37,577 bases of DNA from SAR86 cluster bacterium AG-339-G14 (GCA_003282105.1 QCAB01000008.1:1-37577), one strand, 5' to 3'. Positions 1 through 8,036 are shown, numbered from the stretch's first letter. The notes: generated from the sequence alone by a model not told the origin. Numbers and translations are program-made.

Positions 1-1
1 A

Positions 2-676
2 AAGGGTAGATCAAGAGTAGAGAATTTAGAGGAGCTTATTTCTGCAACTTCTGAATTTTTCTCTCTAGGCGAAGATAAAAACGATGAGAGGTCTCTACTG
101 GAGCTTTTTTTAGATCAAGCCTCTTTAGACGCTGGTGAAAACCAGGCAAATGAAAATGAAGATGCCATTCAAATGATGACCTTGCACTCTTCAAAGGGCT
201 TAGAATTCCCTTTAGTTTTTATCGCAGGCTGTGAGGAAGGATTGTTTCCGCACAGAAGATCAGCAGAAGATCCTAAACAATTGGCTGAAGAAAGAAGGCT
301 TTGTTACGTTGGAATGACAAGGGCGATGGAAAGACTTTATTTAACTCATGCGGAATCGCGAAATATTTATGGGATTGATAGTTTCAGCCCTGTTTCCAGA
401 TTTATCAAAGAAATACCAGAAGAGTTAATCTATGAAATAAGAGTTTCTACAGAAACAGAAATCAAAGATAAAGGATTTGAACCAAGAATAGTTGGCGGAA
501 CAGATCACAACGCAGGAAAGTTTTCTCTTGGAGATAGAGTAGTGCATAAAAATTTTGGCGAAGGGGTAATACTCAATTATGAGGGGGATGGCTCCAATGC
601 TAGAGTAGAAGTAAATTTTGATGATGGGGGAATTAAATGGCTGGTACTAAGCTTTGCGAATTTAGAAAAACTTTAA
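2..676 (+). CDS. uvrD: DNA helicase II UvrD, C-terminal part (5' end cut by the window)
   Basis: The frame is open from base 2, well before the first ATG at 173, so this is the last 224 residues of a longer gene. Superfamily 1 helicase motif V (MTLHSSKGLEFPLVF) and motif VI (EERRLCYVGMTRA) are intact. They are followed by the UvrD C-terminal extension and the Tudor-like tail (GDRVVHKNFGEGV to WLVLSFANLEKL). UvrD unwinds DNA 3' to 5' in nucleotide excision and mismatch repair. The tail that contacts RNA polymerase in UvrD/PcrA is well conserved, and the residues before motif V (DAIQ) also fit UvrD better than Rep. The last 40 bases overlap the start of the TRAP binding-protein gene. The product is clear; the N-terminal half cannot be judged. 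Confidence 0.95.
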   Translation, partial: KGRSRVENLEELISATSEFFSLGEDKNDERSLLELFLDQASLDAGENQANENEDAIQMMTLHSSKGLEFPLVFIAGCEEGLFPHRRSAEDPKQLAEERRLCYVGMTRAMERLYLTHAESRNIYGIDSFSPVSRFIKEIPEELIYEIRVSTETEIKDKGFEPRIVGGTDHNAGKFSLGDRVVHKNFGEGVILNYEGDGSNARVEVNFDDGGIKWLVLSFANLEKL

Positions 677-1737
677 TTTATTTTTTAGTTCTTTTCTTCT
701 TCGCTGCATGCTCTGAAGATACGTCTCAGAATGAGACAACATTTGAAAAAAAGAGTTTTTCTTGGACGTTGGTTACGACTTGGCCCAAAAATTATCCAGG
801 AGTTGGTCTTGGTCCGGAAAACTTTGCCAAATTAGTTGAGGAGATGAGTGATGGTAGATTAAAAATTAAGGTCTATGGAAACGGTGAGCTTATTCCAGCT
901 TTAGAAGTTTTCGATGCAGTTTCAAGAGGAACGGTTGAGATGGGGCATGGAGCATCATATTATTGGATTGGAAAATTACCTGTGGCTCAATTTTTCACTA
1001 CTCTTCCTTTTGGTTTAAACGCACAAGAGCGAAATGCCTGGCTTCACTATGCTGGAGGATTGGAGCTTTGGGAGAAAGCGTATGAACCATTCAATCTAAT
1101 TCCGATGGCTGGAGGAAACACTGGAGTTCAAATGGGAGGTTGGTTTAATAAAGAAATTAATTCTCTAGAGGATTTAAATGGAATAAGAATTAGAATGCCT
1201 GGATTGGCCGGCGAAGTTTTTTCAAGAGCTGGGGGAGAGGCAGTTTTAATGCCTGGAAGTGAAATTTTTACAAATCTTCAGACAGGAGTAATAGATGCTG
1301 CTGAGTGGATAGGCCCTTACAATGATTTGACTTTTGGATTTCATCAAGTGGCTAAATATTATTATTATCCAGGTTGGCAAGAACCTGGAGCAATGACGGA
1401 ATTTATTTTCAATCAAGAGGCTTTCAATGAGCTTCCAAACGATTTAAAAGCAATCGTCAGAACAGCTGCCAGGGCAGTGAATCAAGACATGTTGGATGAG
1501 TATACGGCTAGAAATAATCAAGCTTTGATTTCGTTGATAGAAGATCATAATGTAATTCTTAAAAAGTTTCCTGATGAAGTCCTTTACGAACTAGAAAGAA
1601 TCTCTAAAGAAGTATTGGAGGAGTTTGTAGAAGAAGATAAATTCGCGACACAGGTGTATCAATCGATCCTTGATTTCAAAAAAGGAGTCGCTAATTATCA
1701 TAAAATTTCTGAAGAAGCCATTTTCGATCTTAGATAG
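637..1737 (+). CDS. TRAP transporter substrate-binding protein, TakP-like (DctP family), probable lipoprotein
   Basis: This is the extracytoplasmic binding subunit of a TRAP carboxylate importer, 366 aa, which is normal for the family. The mature part follows the TakP/chloroaromatic branch: TTWPKNYPG, EVFDAVSRGTVEMGHG, the IRIRMPG stretch whose Arg usually binds the substrate carboxylate, and VIDAAEWIGPYNDL. TakP of Rhodobacter binds 2-oxo acids, so a keto or hydroxy acid is the best guess for substrate. The N-terminus has a hydrophobic stretch ending FFAAC, a weak lipobox, so the protein may be lipid-anchored rather than soluble. The ATG at 637 lies inside uvrD, 5 bases after GGGGGA; no later ATG/GTG/TTG precedes the signal peptide. 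The permeases (dctQM) lie 3.6 kb away on the other strand. Confidence 0.9.
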   Translation: MAGTKLCEFRKTLIYFLVLFFFAACSEDTSQNETTFEKKSFSWTLVTTWPKNYPGVGLGPENFAKLVEEMSDGRLKIKVYGNGELIPALEVFDAVSRGTVEMGHGASYYWIGKLPVAQFFTTLPFGLNAQERNAWLHYAGGLELWEKAYEPFNLIPMAGGNTGVQMGGWFNKEINSLEDLNGIRIRMPGLAGEVFSRAGGEAVLMPGSEIFTNLQTGVIDAAEWIGPYNDLTFGFHQVAKYYYYPGWQEPGAMTEFIFNQEAFNELPNDLKAIVRTAARAVNQDMLDEYTARNNQALISLIEDHNVILKKFPDEVLYELERISKEVLEEFVEEDKFATQVYQSILDFKKGVANYHKISEEAIFDLR

Positions 1738-2088
1738 TTAATTTTTTAGATAGGAAGGATTATCTATAGATACTTTTTCCTTGGAGAGTTCAAATAAAAA
1801 CTCTTCTAAAGAATCTTTACTAAAATTTTCATTTTTAATGTTTTCAATTAACTTTTGTTTTGATGAAATTTCCTCACCAAATAAGCTAAGGCTAAGATCA
1901 TTTAATTTTTTAGAAATTTTGTTTTCATCATTAATTTGTCTTTTTACAATTTTTAAAATATTTAAAGCAATTCTTACTTTAAAAATGTCCAATTCTTCAA
2001 GTTTCTCGAAATCTATTTGTTCAAAAATGAAATAATGCAGAACATCAATTAGTTCTGCTTTTGTAGGTCTATCAAAAAGATTTTTCAA
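1738..2088 (-). CDS. DUF6285 protein, LvaB-like partner of the kinase
   Basis: A 116-aa soluble, highly charged, probably all-helical protein with the pattern RPTKAELIDVLHYF and FKVRIALNILKIVKRQI, which I recognise as DUF6285. This family regularly sits beside APH-fold kinases and acyl-CoA dehydrogenases. Its start overlaps the kinase stop by 4 bases (ATGA), so the two are probably translationally coupled. Pseudomonas putida LvaB is a small protein of similar size that the kinase LvaA needs for activity; equating this gene with LvaB rests on size and position and is inference. Its stop codon abuts the stop of the convergent TRAP gene with no base between. No catalytic motif is visible. Confidence 0.75.
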   Translation of the reverse strand: MKNLFDRPTKAELIDVLHYFIFEQIDFEKLEELDIFKVRIALNILKIVKRQINDENKISKKLNDLSLSLFGEEISSKQKLIENIKNENFSKDSLEEFLFELSKEKVSIDNPSYLKN

Positions 2089-3068
2089 AATTCTTTATTT
2101 TTGATCATGTTCATTAAATCAAATTCCGTTTCAGACACTCTCCTGCCAATTGCAGCTTTTTCAATAGAATTTAAATTATTATTTAGGTGAGCAAAAGTTT
2201 GGATCATGCATATTACCCCCCATCTCAGAGATCCATATATTTGCCAAGCATCTAATTCAAAGCGATCCACTGTTTCAGATGAAATTGATTCATAGCCCTT
2301 TATTAGATCATCTAAGTCTCCTAAACCAGCAACTCTTTTAGAATTATTTCCAAATCGCCATGATTTCACGCAAGCCCAACTTAAATCCTCTGAGGGATCG
2401 CCAATGTGGGCTAGCTCCCAATCGATTATAGATTCAATAGAATTTTCTGAGACTATAAAATTTCCCAACCTGTAATCTCCATGAATTAAAACGTTATTTT
2501 TTTTCTTTATGTTTACTTTAGCTAAGTAATTGAAAACATACTCAAAGACTGGCTGCGGCTCATTGAAGGAAGAATAAACCTCATAAAGCTTGTTAAGAGA
2601 ATCATAAAAAGTCATTTTTTCTAATTCTTTTATTTCGCTTAAATCTGTCCGATGAATTTTTGCTAAAATCTCCCCAATTCTATAGGTAAGGTTTGGTCTA
2701 ATTTGAGCGAACTTTTCGTCTCTTAAAATTTTTCTAGGAATTGTTTCTCCTAAAATAAACTCCATTACATAGCCACTTCCAACCCCGCTTGATTCGTCAA
2801 ATTCTTTAATAATTTCAGGTACCGGTATATTGTTCTTCTTAACAATTTTCTGAACTTTAGCTTCTATTTTTTTTGTAATTGCTAATCGAGACTCTGAATT
2901 TTCAGGTGTTTTTCTTAAAACAAACCTTTTTCCATTTTTTAAAGTAATGTTATAAATATCTGCTGATGCACCTCCTGAAAGGGGATAGAATTTTTCAAAT
3001 TCAGTCTCAAGAAGGCTCTCGACGAATTTTTGAAGATCAGCCATTTTGTTGATTTTGAAGTGAAGCAT
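2085..3068 (-). CDS. APH-fold phosphotransferase (ACAD10/11 kinase-domain / LvaA-like)
   Basis: A kinase-fold protein with a glycine-rich loop (LSGGASADIY), an ATP-binding strand (RFVLRKTPE), the catalytic loop HGDYRLGN and the metal-binding IDWE. These fit the phosphotransferase family that forms the N-terminal domain of human ACAD10/11 and the separate LvaA kinase, which phosphorylates 4-hydroxyacyl-CoA. The ORF track starts 117 bases further upstream, deep inside the acyl-CoA dehydrogenase gene. I chose the ATG at 3068 because GGAGAG precedes it closely; an ATG at 3044 (MADLQKF) fits family alignments equally well but lacks a ribosome site. The gene overlaps the dehydrogenase upstream and the DUF6285 gene downstream. 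Antibiotic resistance is unlikely given this context. Confidence 0.85.
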   Translation of the reverse strand: MLHFKINKMADLQKFVESLLETEFEKFYPLSGGASADIYNITLKNGKRFVLRKTPENSESRLAITKKIEAKVQKIVKKNNIPVPEIIKEFDESSGVGSGYVMEFILGETIPRKILRDEKFAQIRPNLTYRIGEILAKIHRTDLSEIKELEKMTFYDSLNKLYEVYSSFNEPQPVFEYVFNYLAKVNIKKKNNVLIHGDYRLGNFIVSENSIESIIDWELAHIGDPSEDLSWACVKSWRFGNNSKRVAGLGDLDDLIKGYESISSETVDRFELDAWQIYGSLRWGVICMIQTFAHLNNNLNSIEKAAIGRRVSETEFDLMNMIKNKEF

Positions 3069-4248
3069 CTCTCTCTCCAAAATCCCAACCAGATCCATTA
3101 TTTTCGTAATTCTTGAGAATTCTTTTAGCAACAGACTGAATATGGACCTCATCTGGCCCATCATAAATCCTAGCCTCTCTAGCATGTCTATACATTAAGC
3201 TAAGAGGCGTATCATCCGTTAATCCTTTAGCACCATGTACTTGAATTGCCCTATCAATTACGTTGTGAAGCATCTGCGCTCCTAATACTTTAATAAGTCC
3301 AATTTCTATTCTTGCATCATCTCCTTGATCTATTCTTTTTGCAGCATCAAGAGTAAGTTGTCTAGAAGATTGAATTTCACACGCACTATCAAAAACAAAT
3401 TTCTGAAGGAGCTGCTTTTGAGTTAATGAAGTTCCAAAAGTTTCTCTTTCATGCATTCTTGAACAAAGTAAATCAAATGCTCTTTGGGCTTGGCCAAGCC
3501 ATCTCATGCAGTGAAAAATTCTTCCTGGGCCCAGTCGTTTTTGAGCTATCAAAAATCCATGTCCCCTAGGACCAAGTAAATTTTCCTCTGGAACTTCTAC
3601 GTTCTCATATTCAACCTCATAGTGGCCGCCATTTATCCCAAGAACAGGAGTTTCTCTAATGATTTTATAACCAGGATTATCAGTTGGAACAATTATCATG
3701 CTAAAGGCTCCATGACCTGGAGCGTCTAATTCAGTTTTACACATAACCGTTGTATAGGCCGCTCTAGAAGCACCCGTGGTGAACCATTTCCTTCCGTTAA
3801 TTCGCCATACGCCATTTTCTAAGACAGCTGTTGTTTTAAGTTGCGTAGGATCTGAACTAGCAACATCTGGCTCTGTCATTCCAAAACTTGGAAATATGTC
3901 ACCTTTAACCAATGGTTCAAGGTATTTCTCTCTCCAATTATCGGATGCAAATTCTCTTAACATGATTGAATCTTGAAGAGACACTGTTCCAAGACCTACG
4001 TTTGCATAAGCTGATCTTCCAATAACTTCATTGACATAGACGTATTCCATGAATGGCATGCCCCCGCCACCGATGTCTTTTGGATGTCCTAAGGCCCAAA
4101 TATTTTCATCCTTAGCCATTTGAGTAATACTTTTCAGTATTTTTTGAGATTCTTTTGAATGATTGGCTAATACGTCTTCAACCGGATAGATTTCTTCCTC
4201 TATAAAACTTTTTACTTTAGATCTAATTTTGGTCCAATCGTTTTTCAT
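3037..4248 (-). CDS. Acyl-CoA dehydrogenase, ACAD10/11 type (LvaC-like)
   Basis: A 403-aa flavoprotein with FAD-contact motifs FGMTEPDVASSDPTQ and KWFTTGASRAA and the C-terminal YDGPDEVH. In ordinary acyl-CoA dehydrogenases the equivalent of the last motif is YEGT with a catalytic Glu; here an Asp (about residue 363) takes that place, as in the ACAD10/11 branch. The gene starts 6 bases after the dipeptidase stop and overlaps the kinase gene that follows. Together with the kinase this is an unfused version of human ACAD11. In the Lva pathway the equivalent enzyme removes phosphate from 4-phosphoacyl-CoA to give an enoyl-CoA. Family assignment is firm; the exact reaction is inferred. Confidence 0.92.
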   Translation of the reverse strand: MKNDWTKIRSKVKSFIEEEIYPVEDVLANHSKESQKILKSITQMAKDENIWALGHPKDIGGGGMPFMEYVYVNEVIGRSAYANVGLGTVSLQDSIMLREFASDNWREKYLEPLVKGDIFPSFGMTEPDVASSDPTQLKTTAVLENGVWRINGRKWFTTGASRAAYTTVMCKTELDAPGHGAFSMIIVPTDNPGYKIIRETPVLGINGGHYEVEYENVEVPEENLLGPRGHGFLIAQKRLGPGRIFHCMRWLGQAQRAFDLLCSRMHERETFGTSLTQKQLLQKFVFDSACEIQSSRQLTLDAAKRIDQGDDARIEIGLIKVLGAQMLHNVIDRAIQVHGAKGLTDDTPLSLMYRHAREARIYDGPDEVHIQSVAKRILKNYENNGSGWDFGERDASLQNQQNG

Positions 4249-4254
4249 TTAAAA

Positions 4255-5343
4255 TCAGCTTTTAGAGAATTCTTTTACAGCTTTCCATACTCTGAGAATA
4301 TTTCCATTTAAAATTTGGTCTATTTCGCTCTCAGAATACCCTCTTACAAGAAGCTCTTCGATAAGATTTGGAAACTTTGACACATCATTAATGTCTTCAG
4401 GCAAAGGAACTTCACCATCAAAATCAGAACCTAAACCGACATGATCAATACCAACAAGATTTTTTACACGATCAATATTGTCTACTACATTTTTTACAGT
4501 CACTATCATGTCAGGATTTGATTTTGTGTCTGCTACAAAACCAGAGCCAAAGCAAATTTGTAGCACTCCATTGTTTTTAGCCAAAGCAATTAGCATCTCG
4601 TCTGAAACATTTCTCTCCCAACCAGGCGTAAAATGTCTTAATGAGCTATGTGTCGCAATTACGGGAGTTTCACTAATTTCCAAAACCTTCATGAATGCGG
4701 CATCTGAGACGTGGGAAATATCTATCATTACCCCTTGCCTATTCATTTCTTTGACAACTTCAAATCCAAAAGGACTGAGACCGTCTTTCCATCTCTTGTT
4801 CTCATCGTATGAACTATCGGATATGTGATTACTCTTAGAATGCGCTAAGGTAATGTAATTGACTCCAAGATCAGCAAAATATTTTATGTTTTCTAACTTT
4901 CCTTCTATTGGAGCTCCATTTTCGATTCCAAAGGCAATTCCTACTAAATTTTTATTCTCCTCTAAAATACTTATATCTGATGGATCTCTTATAAAAGTAA
5001 ATTTATCTGAATTATCTGAAATAATTTTATTCATCATTTCTATTAATTCTACAGCTAAGTCGAAAGAGGTGCCTTCTGGTTCAGTTCTTGCTGGAATATA
5101 AATTGCAAAAAAAGGAAGATTCAGACCGCCCTCTATGGCTCTTGGATAATCAAAGTGATAGGAAGAAGTTTTTGTTATGTCGTCGCTTACACCGGTATTA
5201 TTTTTTTGACGCCAAATTTGAAAGGGAGTGTCAATATGGGAATCTATGATAATTTTATTTTGACTATACTCTTTTGCTTTTTGACTAAAATCTTCTGCGC
5301 AAGAGACCAATAAAATGATTAAAAAAGTGAAAATTTTTTTCAT
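4255..5343 (-). CDS. Membrane dipeptidase (peptidase M19), lipoprotein
   Basis: A 362-aa member of the renal dipeptidase family, a TIM-barrel zinc peptidase that cleaves dipeptides, often with a D-residue. The metal ligands are visible in order: the HxD of DSHIDTP, the Glu of GIENGAP, then His residues in DISHVSD and IATHSSLR, and the Asp of GLGSDFDG. The N-terminus is a lipoprotein signal (hydrophobic run ending LVSC, then AED), so the enzyme should be anchored on the periplasmic side. It lies between dctM (43-bp gap) and the acyl-CoA dehydrogenase (6-bp gap), in the same direction, so it is probably part of their operon. Why a dipeptidase belongs with a carboxylate transporter is not clear. 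Confidence 0.93.
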   Translation of the reverse strand: MKKIFTFLIILLVSCAEDFSQKAKEYSQNKIIIDSHIDTPFQIWRQKNNTGVSDDITKTSSYHFDYPRAIEGGLNLPFFAIYIPARTEPEGTSFDLAVELIEMMNKIISDNSDKFTFIRDPSDISILEENKNLVGIAFGIENGAPIEGKLENIKYFADLGVNYITLAHSKSNHISDSSYDENKRWKDGLSPFGFEVVKEMNRQGVMIDISHVSDAAFMKVLEISETPVIATHSSLRHFTPGWERNVSDEMLIALAKNNGVLQICFGSGFVADTKSNPDMIVTVKNVVDNIDRVKNLVGIDHVGLGSDFDGEVPLPEDINDVSKFPNLIEELLVRGYSESEIDQILNGNILRVWKAVKEFSKS

Positions 5344-5386
5344 AGCGGTTTTTTAATATAACAAAAAAACTTTTGTTTCGTTAGAA

Positions 5387-6748
5387 CTAAAAGATTAATT
5401 CTGGCAACAATGTAGCTAGAAAAGGAAAATACGCAACTAAACACAAAACCAGAATTTGAATCAAAATAAAAGGAAAAACGCCTTTGTACATTGACTCAGT
5501 ACTAATAGTTTCTGGAGTTACGCTTCTCAAATAAAATAAAGCAAATCCAAAGGGAGGGGTAAGAAAAGATGTTTGCAGATTGATTGCGAGCATCACTCCT
5601 AACCAGAGAGGATCAGCTCCCATTGCCATCAAGATCGGCCCAACGATTGGCACGACTATAAAAGTAATTTCAATGAAGTCTAAAATAAACCCTAAGACAA
5701 AAACTAAAAGCATTACCAAAAGCATTGATCCAAATAATCCGCCAGGTATGGCATTGAAAATTTCAGTTATTAGTTCTTCGCCTCCTAGCCCTCTGAAAAC
5801 TAAAGAAAAAATTGATGCGCCTATTAAAATTAAGAAGACCATAGAAGATATAAAGGCGCTTTGGGTAGTAGATTCCTTTAAAATTTTTAAATTCAATTTT
5901 TTGTGAATTAAAGCAATAATAATAGCGCCTAAAGCTCCTATACCGGCAGCTTCCGTGGGAGAAGCAATCCCTGTAATAATTGATCCTAGAACAGCAAAAA
6001 TAAGAAAGAAAGGCGGGATTAATGTCGAGATTAGCTTAAAAAAATTTTCGTGGTTTTGATTTCCATCTACAGTTAAGATTTCCTTTTTTAAAGAGAAAAC
6101 AAAATAGAGACCATACAAAAATACTAAAATTAATCCAGGTACTATAGCTGCCATAAATAAATCACCAACCGAAAGAGATTTGGCTATGTAGTTACCAATC
6201 TTTAACTGAGATTGTTGATAAGCAGTGGCTAATACGTCTCCTAATATTACTAATGCAATCGAAGGTGGAATTATTTGACCCAAAGTTCCTGTTGCAGCAA
6301 TGAGGCCGGTAGATACTTTTTCAGAATAACCCCTAGCTAACATTGCGGGTAACGATATTAAACCCATAGCTATGACTGTAGCGCCTACAATTCCTGTACT
6401 GGCAGCAAGTAAAGTCCCAACAAATAAGATAGAAATTCCAAGACCGCTTTTATATCTACTGAACAAGTTAGACATAGAAGTTAACAGTAGGTCGGCAACT
6501 TTAGATTTTTCTAAAATAACGCCCATAAATACAAATAATGGCACGGCAACGAGTGTCGCATTTGTCATAATCCCAAAAAGTCTATTTGGCATAGTTTCAA
6601 GCAGGTTTATTTCAAAGACTCCAAAGATACTCGCTACGAAAGCAAAAAGGATGGAAACACCTCCCAAAGTAAAGGCAACTGGGAATCCTAAGAGAAGACT
6701 TAAACAAATTACAAAAAACAATAACAATGGGAGAAATTCAATCATCAT
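5387..6748 (-). CDS. dctM: TRAP transporter large permease DctM
   Basis: The membrane subunit that carries out sodium-driven transport for a TRAP system, about 453 aa with roughly twelve hydrophobic segments. It shows GFPVAFTLGG near the N-terminus, GLIAATGTLGQIIPPS, the GIASPTEAAGIGA signature and SFLTPPFGFALFYLR near the end, all typical of the mannitol/chloroaromatic (FcbT3/TakM) branch. That branch matches the TakP-like binding protein at 637. The track starts at a TTG (6772) inside dctQ; the tandem ATGs at 6748 and 6745, overlapping the dctQ stop by 11 or 8 bases, are better. Operon with dctQ upstream and the dipeptidase downstream. Confidence 0.93.
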   Translation of the reverse strand: MMIEFLPLLLFFVICLSLLLGFPVAFTLGGVSILFAFVASIFGVFEINLLETMPNRLFGIMTNATLVAVPLFVFMGVILEKSKVADLLLTSMSNLFSRYKSGLGISILFVGTLLAASTGIVGATVIAMGLISLPAMLARGYSEKVSTGLIAATGTLGQIIPPSIALVILGDVLATAYQQSQLKIGNYIAKSLSVGDLFMAAIVPGLILVFLYGLYFVFSLKKEILTVDGNQNHENFFKLISTLIPPFFLIFAVLGSIITGIASPTEAAGIGALGAIIIALIHKKLNLKILKESTTQSAFISSMVFLILIGASIFSLVFRGLGGEELITEIFNAIPGGLFGSMLLVMLLVFVLGFILDFIEITFIVVPIVGPILMAMGADPLWLGVMLAINLQTSFLTPPFGFALFYLRSVTPETISTESMYKGVFPFILIQILVLCLVAYFPFLATLLPELIF

Positions 6749-7241
6749 TAAAGTAAGAAAGAATGTTTGCAAAACTTTGCATGAGAAGCAGAACGGCAGA
6801 AACTAAAATAATTGATTTATAAAGGTATACAAATGGCAAACCTCCAGGTTCAGCAGAAGTTTCTTTTATTGACCAAGAAAATGAAACGTAATCGATTGAT
6901 AAAATTAAAATGACCCATAACATAGGCTGCAAGAAAAAAATATTACCCAAAAGATTAATATTTTTTTTTCTTCTTTTGGAAAATTTTCTATAAAAGATAT
7001 CTACTCTTACATGTTGATCTTTGTTAAAAGCATATGCAGCACAAACTAGAAAAGTGATCCCGTGACAATAAATTATAAGCTCCTGTAGGCTTAATATTCC
7101 TATTCCAAAAACATATCTTGAAATAACGACATAAGCTGTCAAAAAGATCATTAGAACCATAAACCAAGTACTTATTTTGCCAAGAATAGAGGGAAAAAAT
7201 ATTAGTATAGATTGGCAAATTTGGTTAATATTTTTTATCAT
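6738..7241 (-). CDS. dctQ: TRAP transporter small permease DctQ
   Basis: A 167-aa protein with four hydrophobic segments, the size of a DctQ/TakQ subunit, which scaffolds the large permease in the inner membrane. Family marks are SRYVFGIGILSLQEL, the DQHVRVDIFYRKFS loop and SAEPGGLPFVYLYKS. It is the first gene of the run on - that continues through dctM to the DUF6285 gene. Only 21 bp separate its ATG from that of yaaA on the other strand, so the promoters of both must overlap each other or the opposite gene. The 3' end overlaps dctM, a normal coupling for these subunits. Confidence 0.92.
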   Translation of the reverse strand: MIKNINQICQSILIFFPSILGKISTWFMVLMIFLTAYVVISRYVFGIGILSLQELIIYCHGITFLVCAAYAFNKDQHVRVDIFYRKFSKRRKKNINLLGNIFFLQPMLWVILILSIDYVSFSWSIKETSAEPGGLPFVYLYKSIILVSAVLLLMQSFANILSYFNDD

Positions 7242-7262
7242 ATTTAAAATCGTAATATAAAC

Positions 7263-8036
7263 ATGTTAGTAGTTATATCGCCAGCTAAGACTTTAGATTA
7301 TTCTCCTCTAAGAGAATCTATCGGTTTTTCTGAGCCATTGTTTATAGATAAAACGGAATCTCTAGTCAAAGAAATGCGAAATTATGACGCCGAGATGCTT
7401 TCATCATTAATGAAAATTAGCGAAAATTTAGGTTTTTTAAATTTTGAAAGATTCCAAACTTGGAAACAAGATTCGGCTCCTGGAGTTGATTCAAAACAAT
7501 CTGTTTTTGCATTTCGAGGAGATGTTTATAAAGGCCTTGACATTTCTTCTTTAGACGAGGATGCTGTTAATTACTCTCAAAAATATCTAAGAATCTTATC
7601 TGGCCTTTACGGGCTCTTAAAACCTCTAGATTTAATTGCTCCTTATCGATTGGAAATGGGTACTAAATTAAAGATTGGAGACTCTTCTAACCTTTACGAA
7701 TTTTGGAAACCATATTTGACCAATGCCATTAATAAAGATTTAAAGATTCAAAAAACTAATTTTTTGATTAATTTAGCTTCTAATGAATACTTTTCTGTGT
7801 TGGACCCTAACAATGTTAAGGCTGAAATCATTTCTCCTGTTTTTAAAGATTTTAAAAATGATGACTATAAAATCATTAGCTTTCATGCAAAAAAAGCAAG
7901 AGGACTCATGACTAGGTTTATCATGACCAACAACATCAAAGATCCAGCAGATATAAAAAAATTTGATTATGAAGGTTACAAGTACTCTTCTAAACTTTCT
8001 AAAGAAAAATCCCCAGTTTTTTTGAGGAAGCCTTAA
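7263..8036 (+). CDS. yaaA: Peroxide-stress protein YaaA (DUF328/UPF0246)
   Basis: A 257-aa cytoplasmic protein, the same length as Escherichia coli YaaA. It begins MLVVISPAKTLDY, the family signature, and carries FRGDVYKGL, LRILSGLYGLLKPLD, YRLEMGT and FHAKKARGLMTRFI. YaaA limits iron-driven oxidative damage and binds DNA; its biochemical activity is not fully settled. It stands alone on +, divergent from the TRAP operon and convergent with the isomerase gene 15 bp downstream. The ATG is the only reasonable start because the N-terminal signature begins at it. Confidence 0.95.
   Translation: MLVVISPAKTLDYSPLRESIGFSEPLFIDKTESLVKEMRNYDAEMLSSLMKISENLGFLNFERFQTWKQDSAPGVDSKQSVFAFRGDVYKGLDISSLDEDAVNYSQKYLRILSGLYGLLKPLDLIAPYRLEMGTKLKIGDSSNLYEFWKPYLTNAINKDLKIQKTNFLINLASNEYFSVLDPNNVKAEIISPVFKDFKNDDYKIISFHAKKARGLMTRFIMTNNIKDPADIKKFDYEGYKYSSKLSKEKSPVFLRKP

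Noticed and set aside
1781-2035. 84-aa ORF opposite the DUF6285 gene
   Set aside because: Phe/Ser/Leu-rich mirror of a charged AT-rich protein; the DUF6285 frame is the one with family features.
2085-3185. APH-like protein as an aminoglycoside resistance enzyme
   Set aside because: It overlaps an ACAD10/11-type dehydrogenase and a DUF6285 gene, a context of acyl-CoA metabolism, and matches the ACAD10/11 kinase-domain pattern.
6372-6806. 144-aa ORF opposite dctM/dctQ
   Set aside because: Shadow of the conserved TRAP permease frame.
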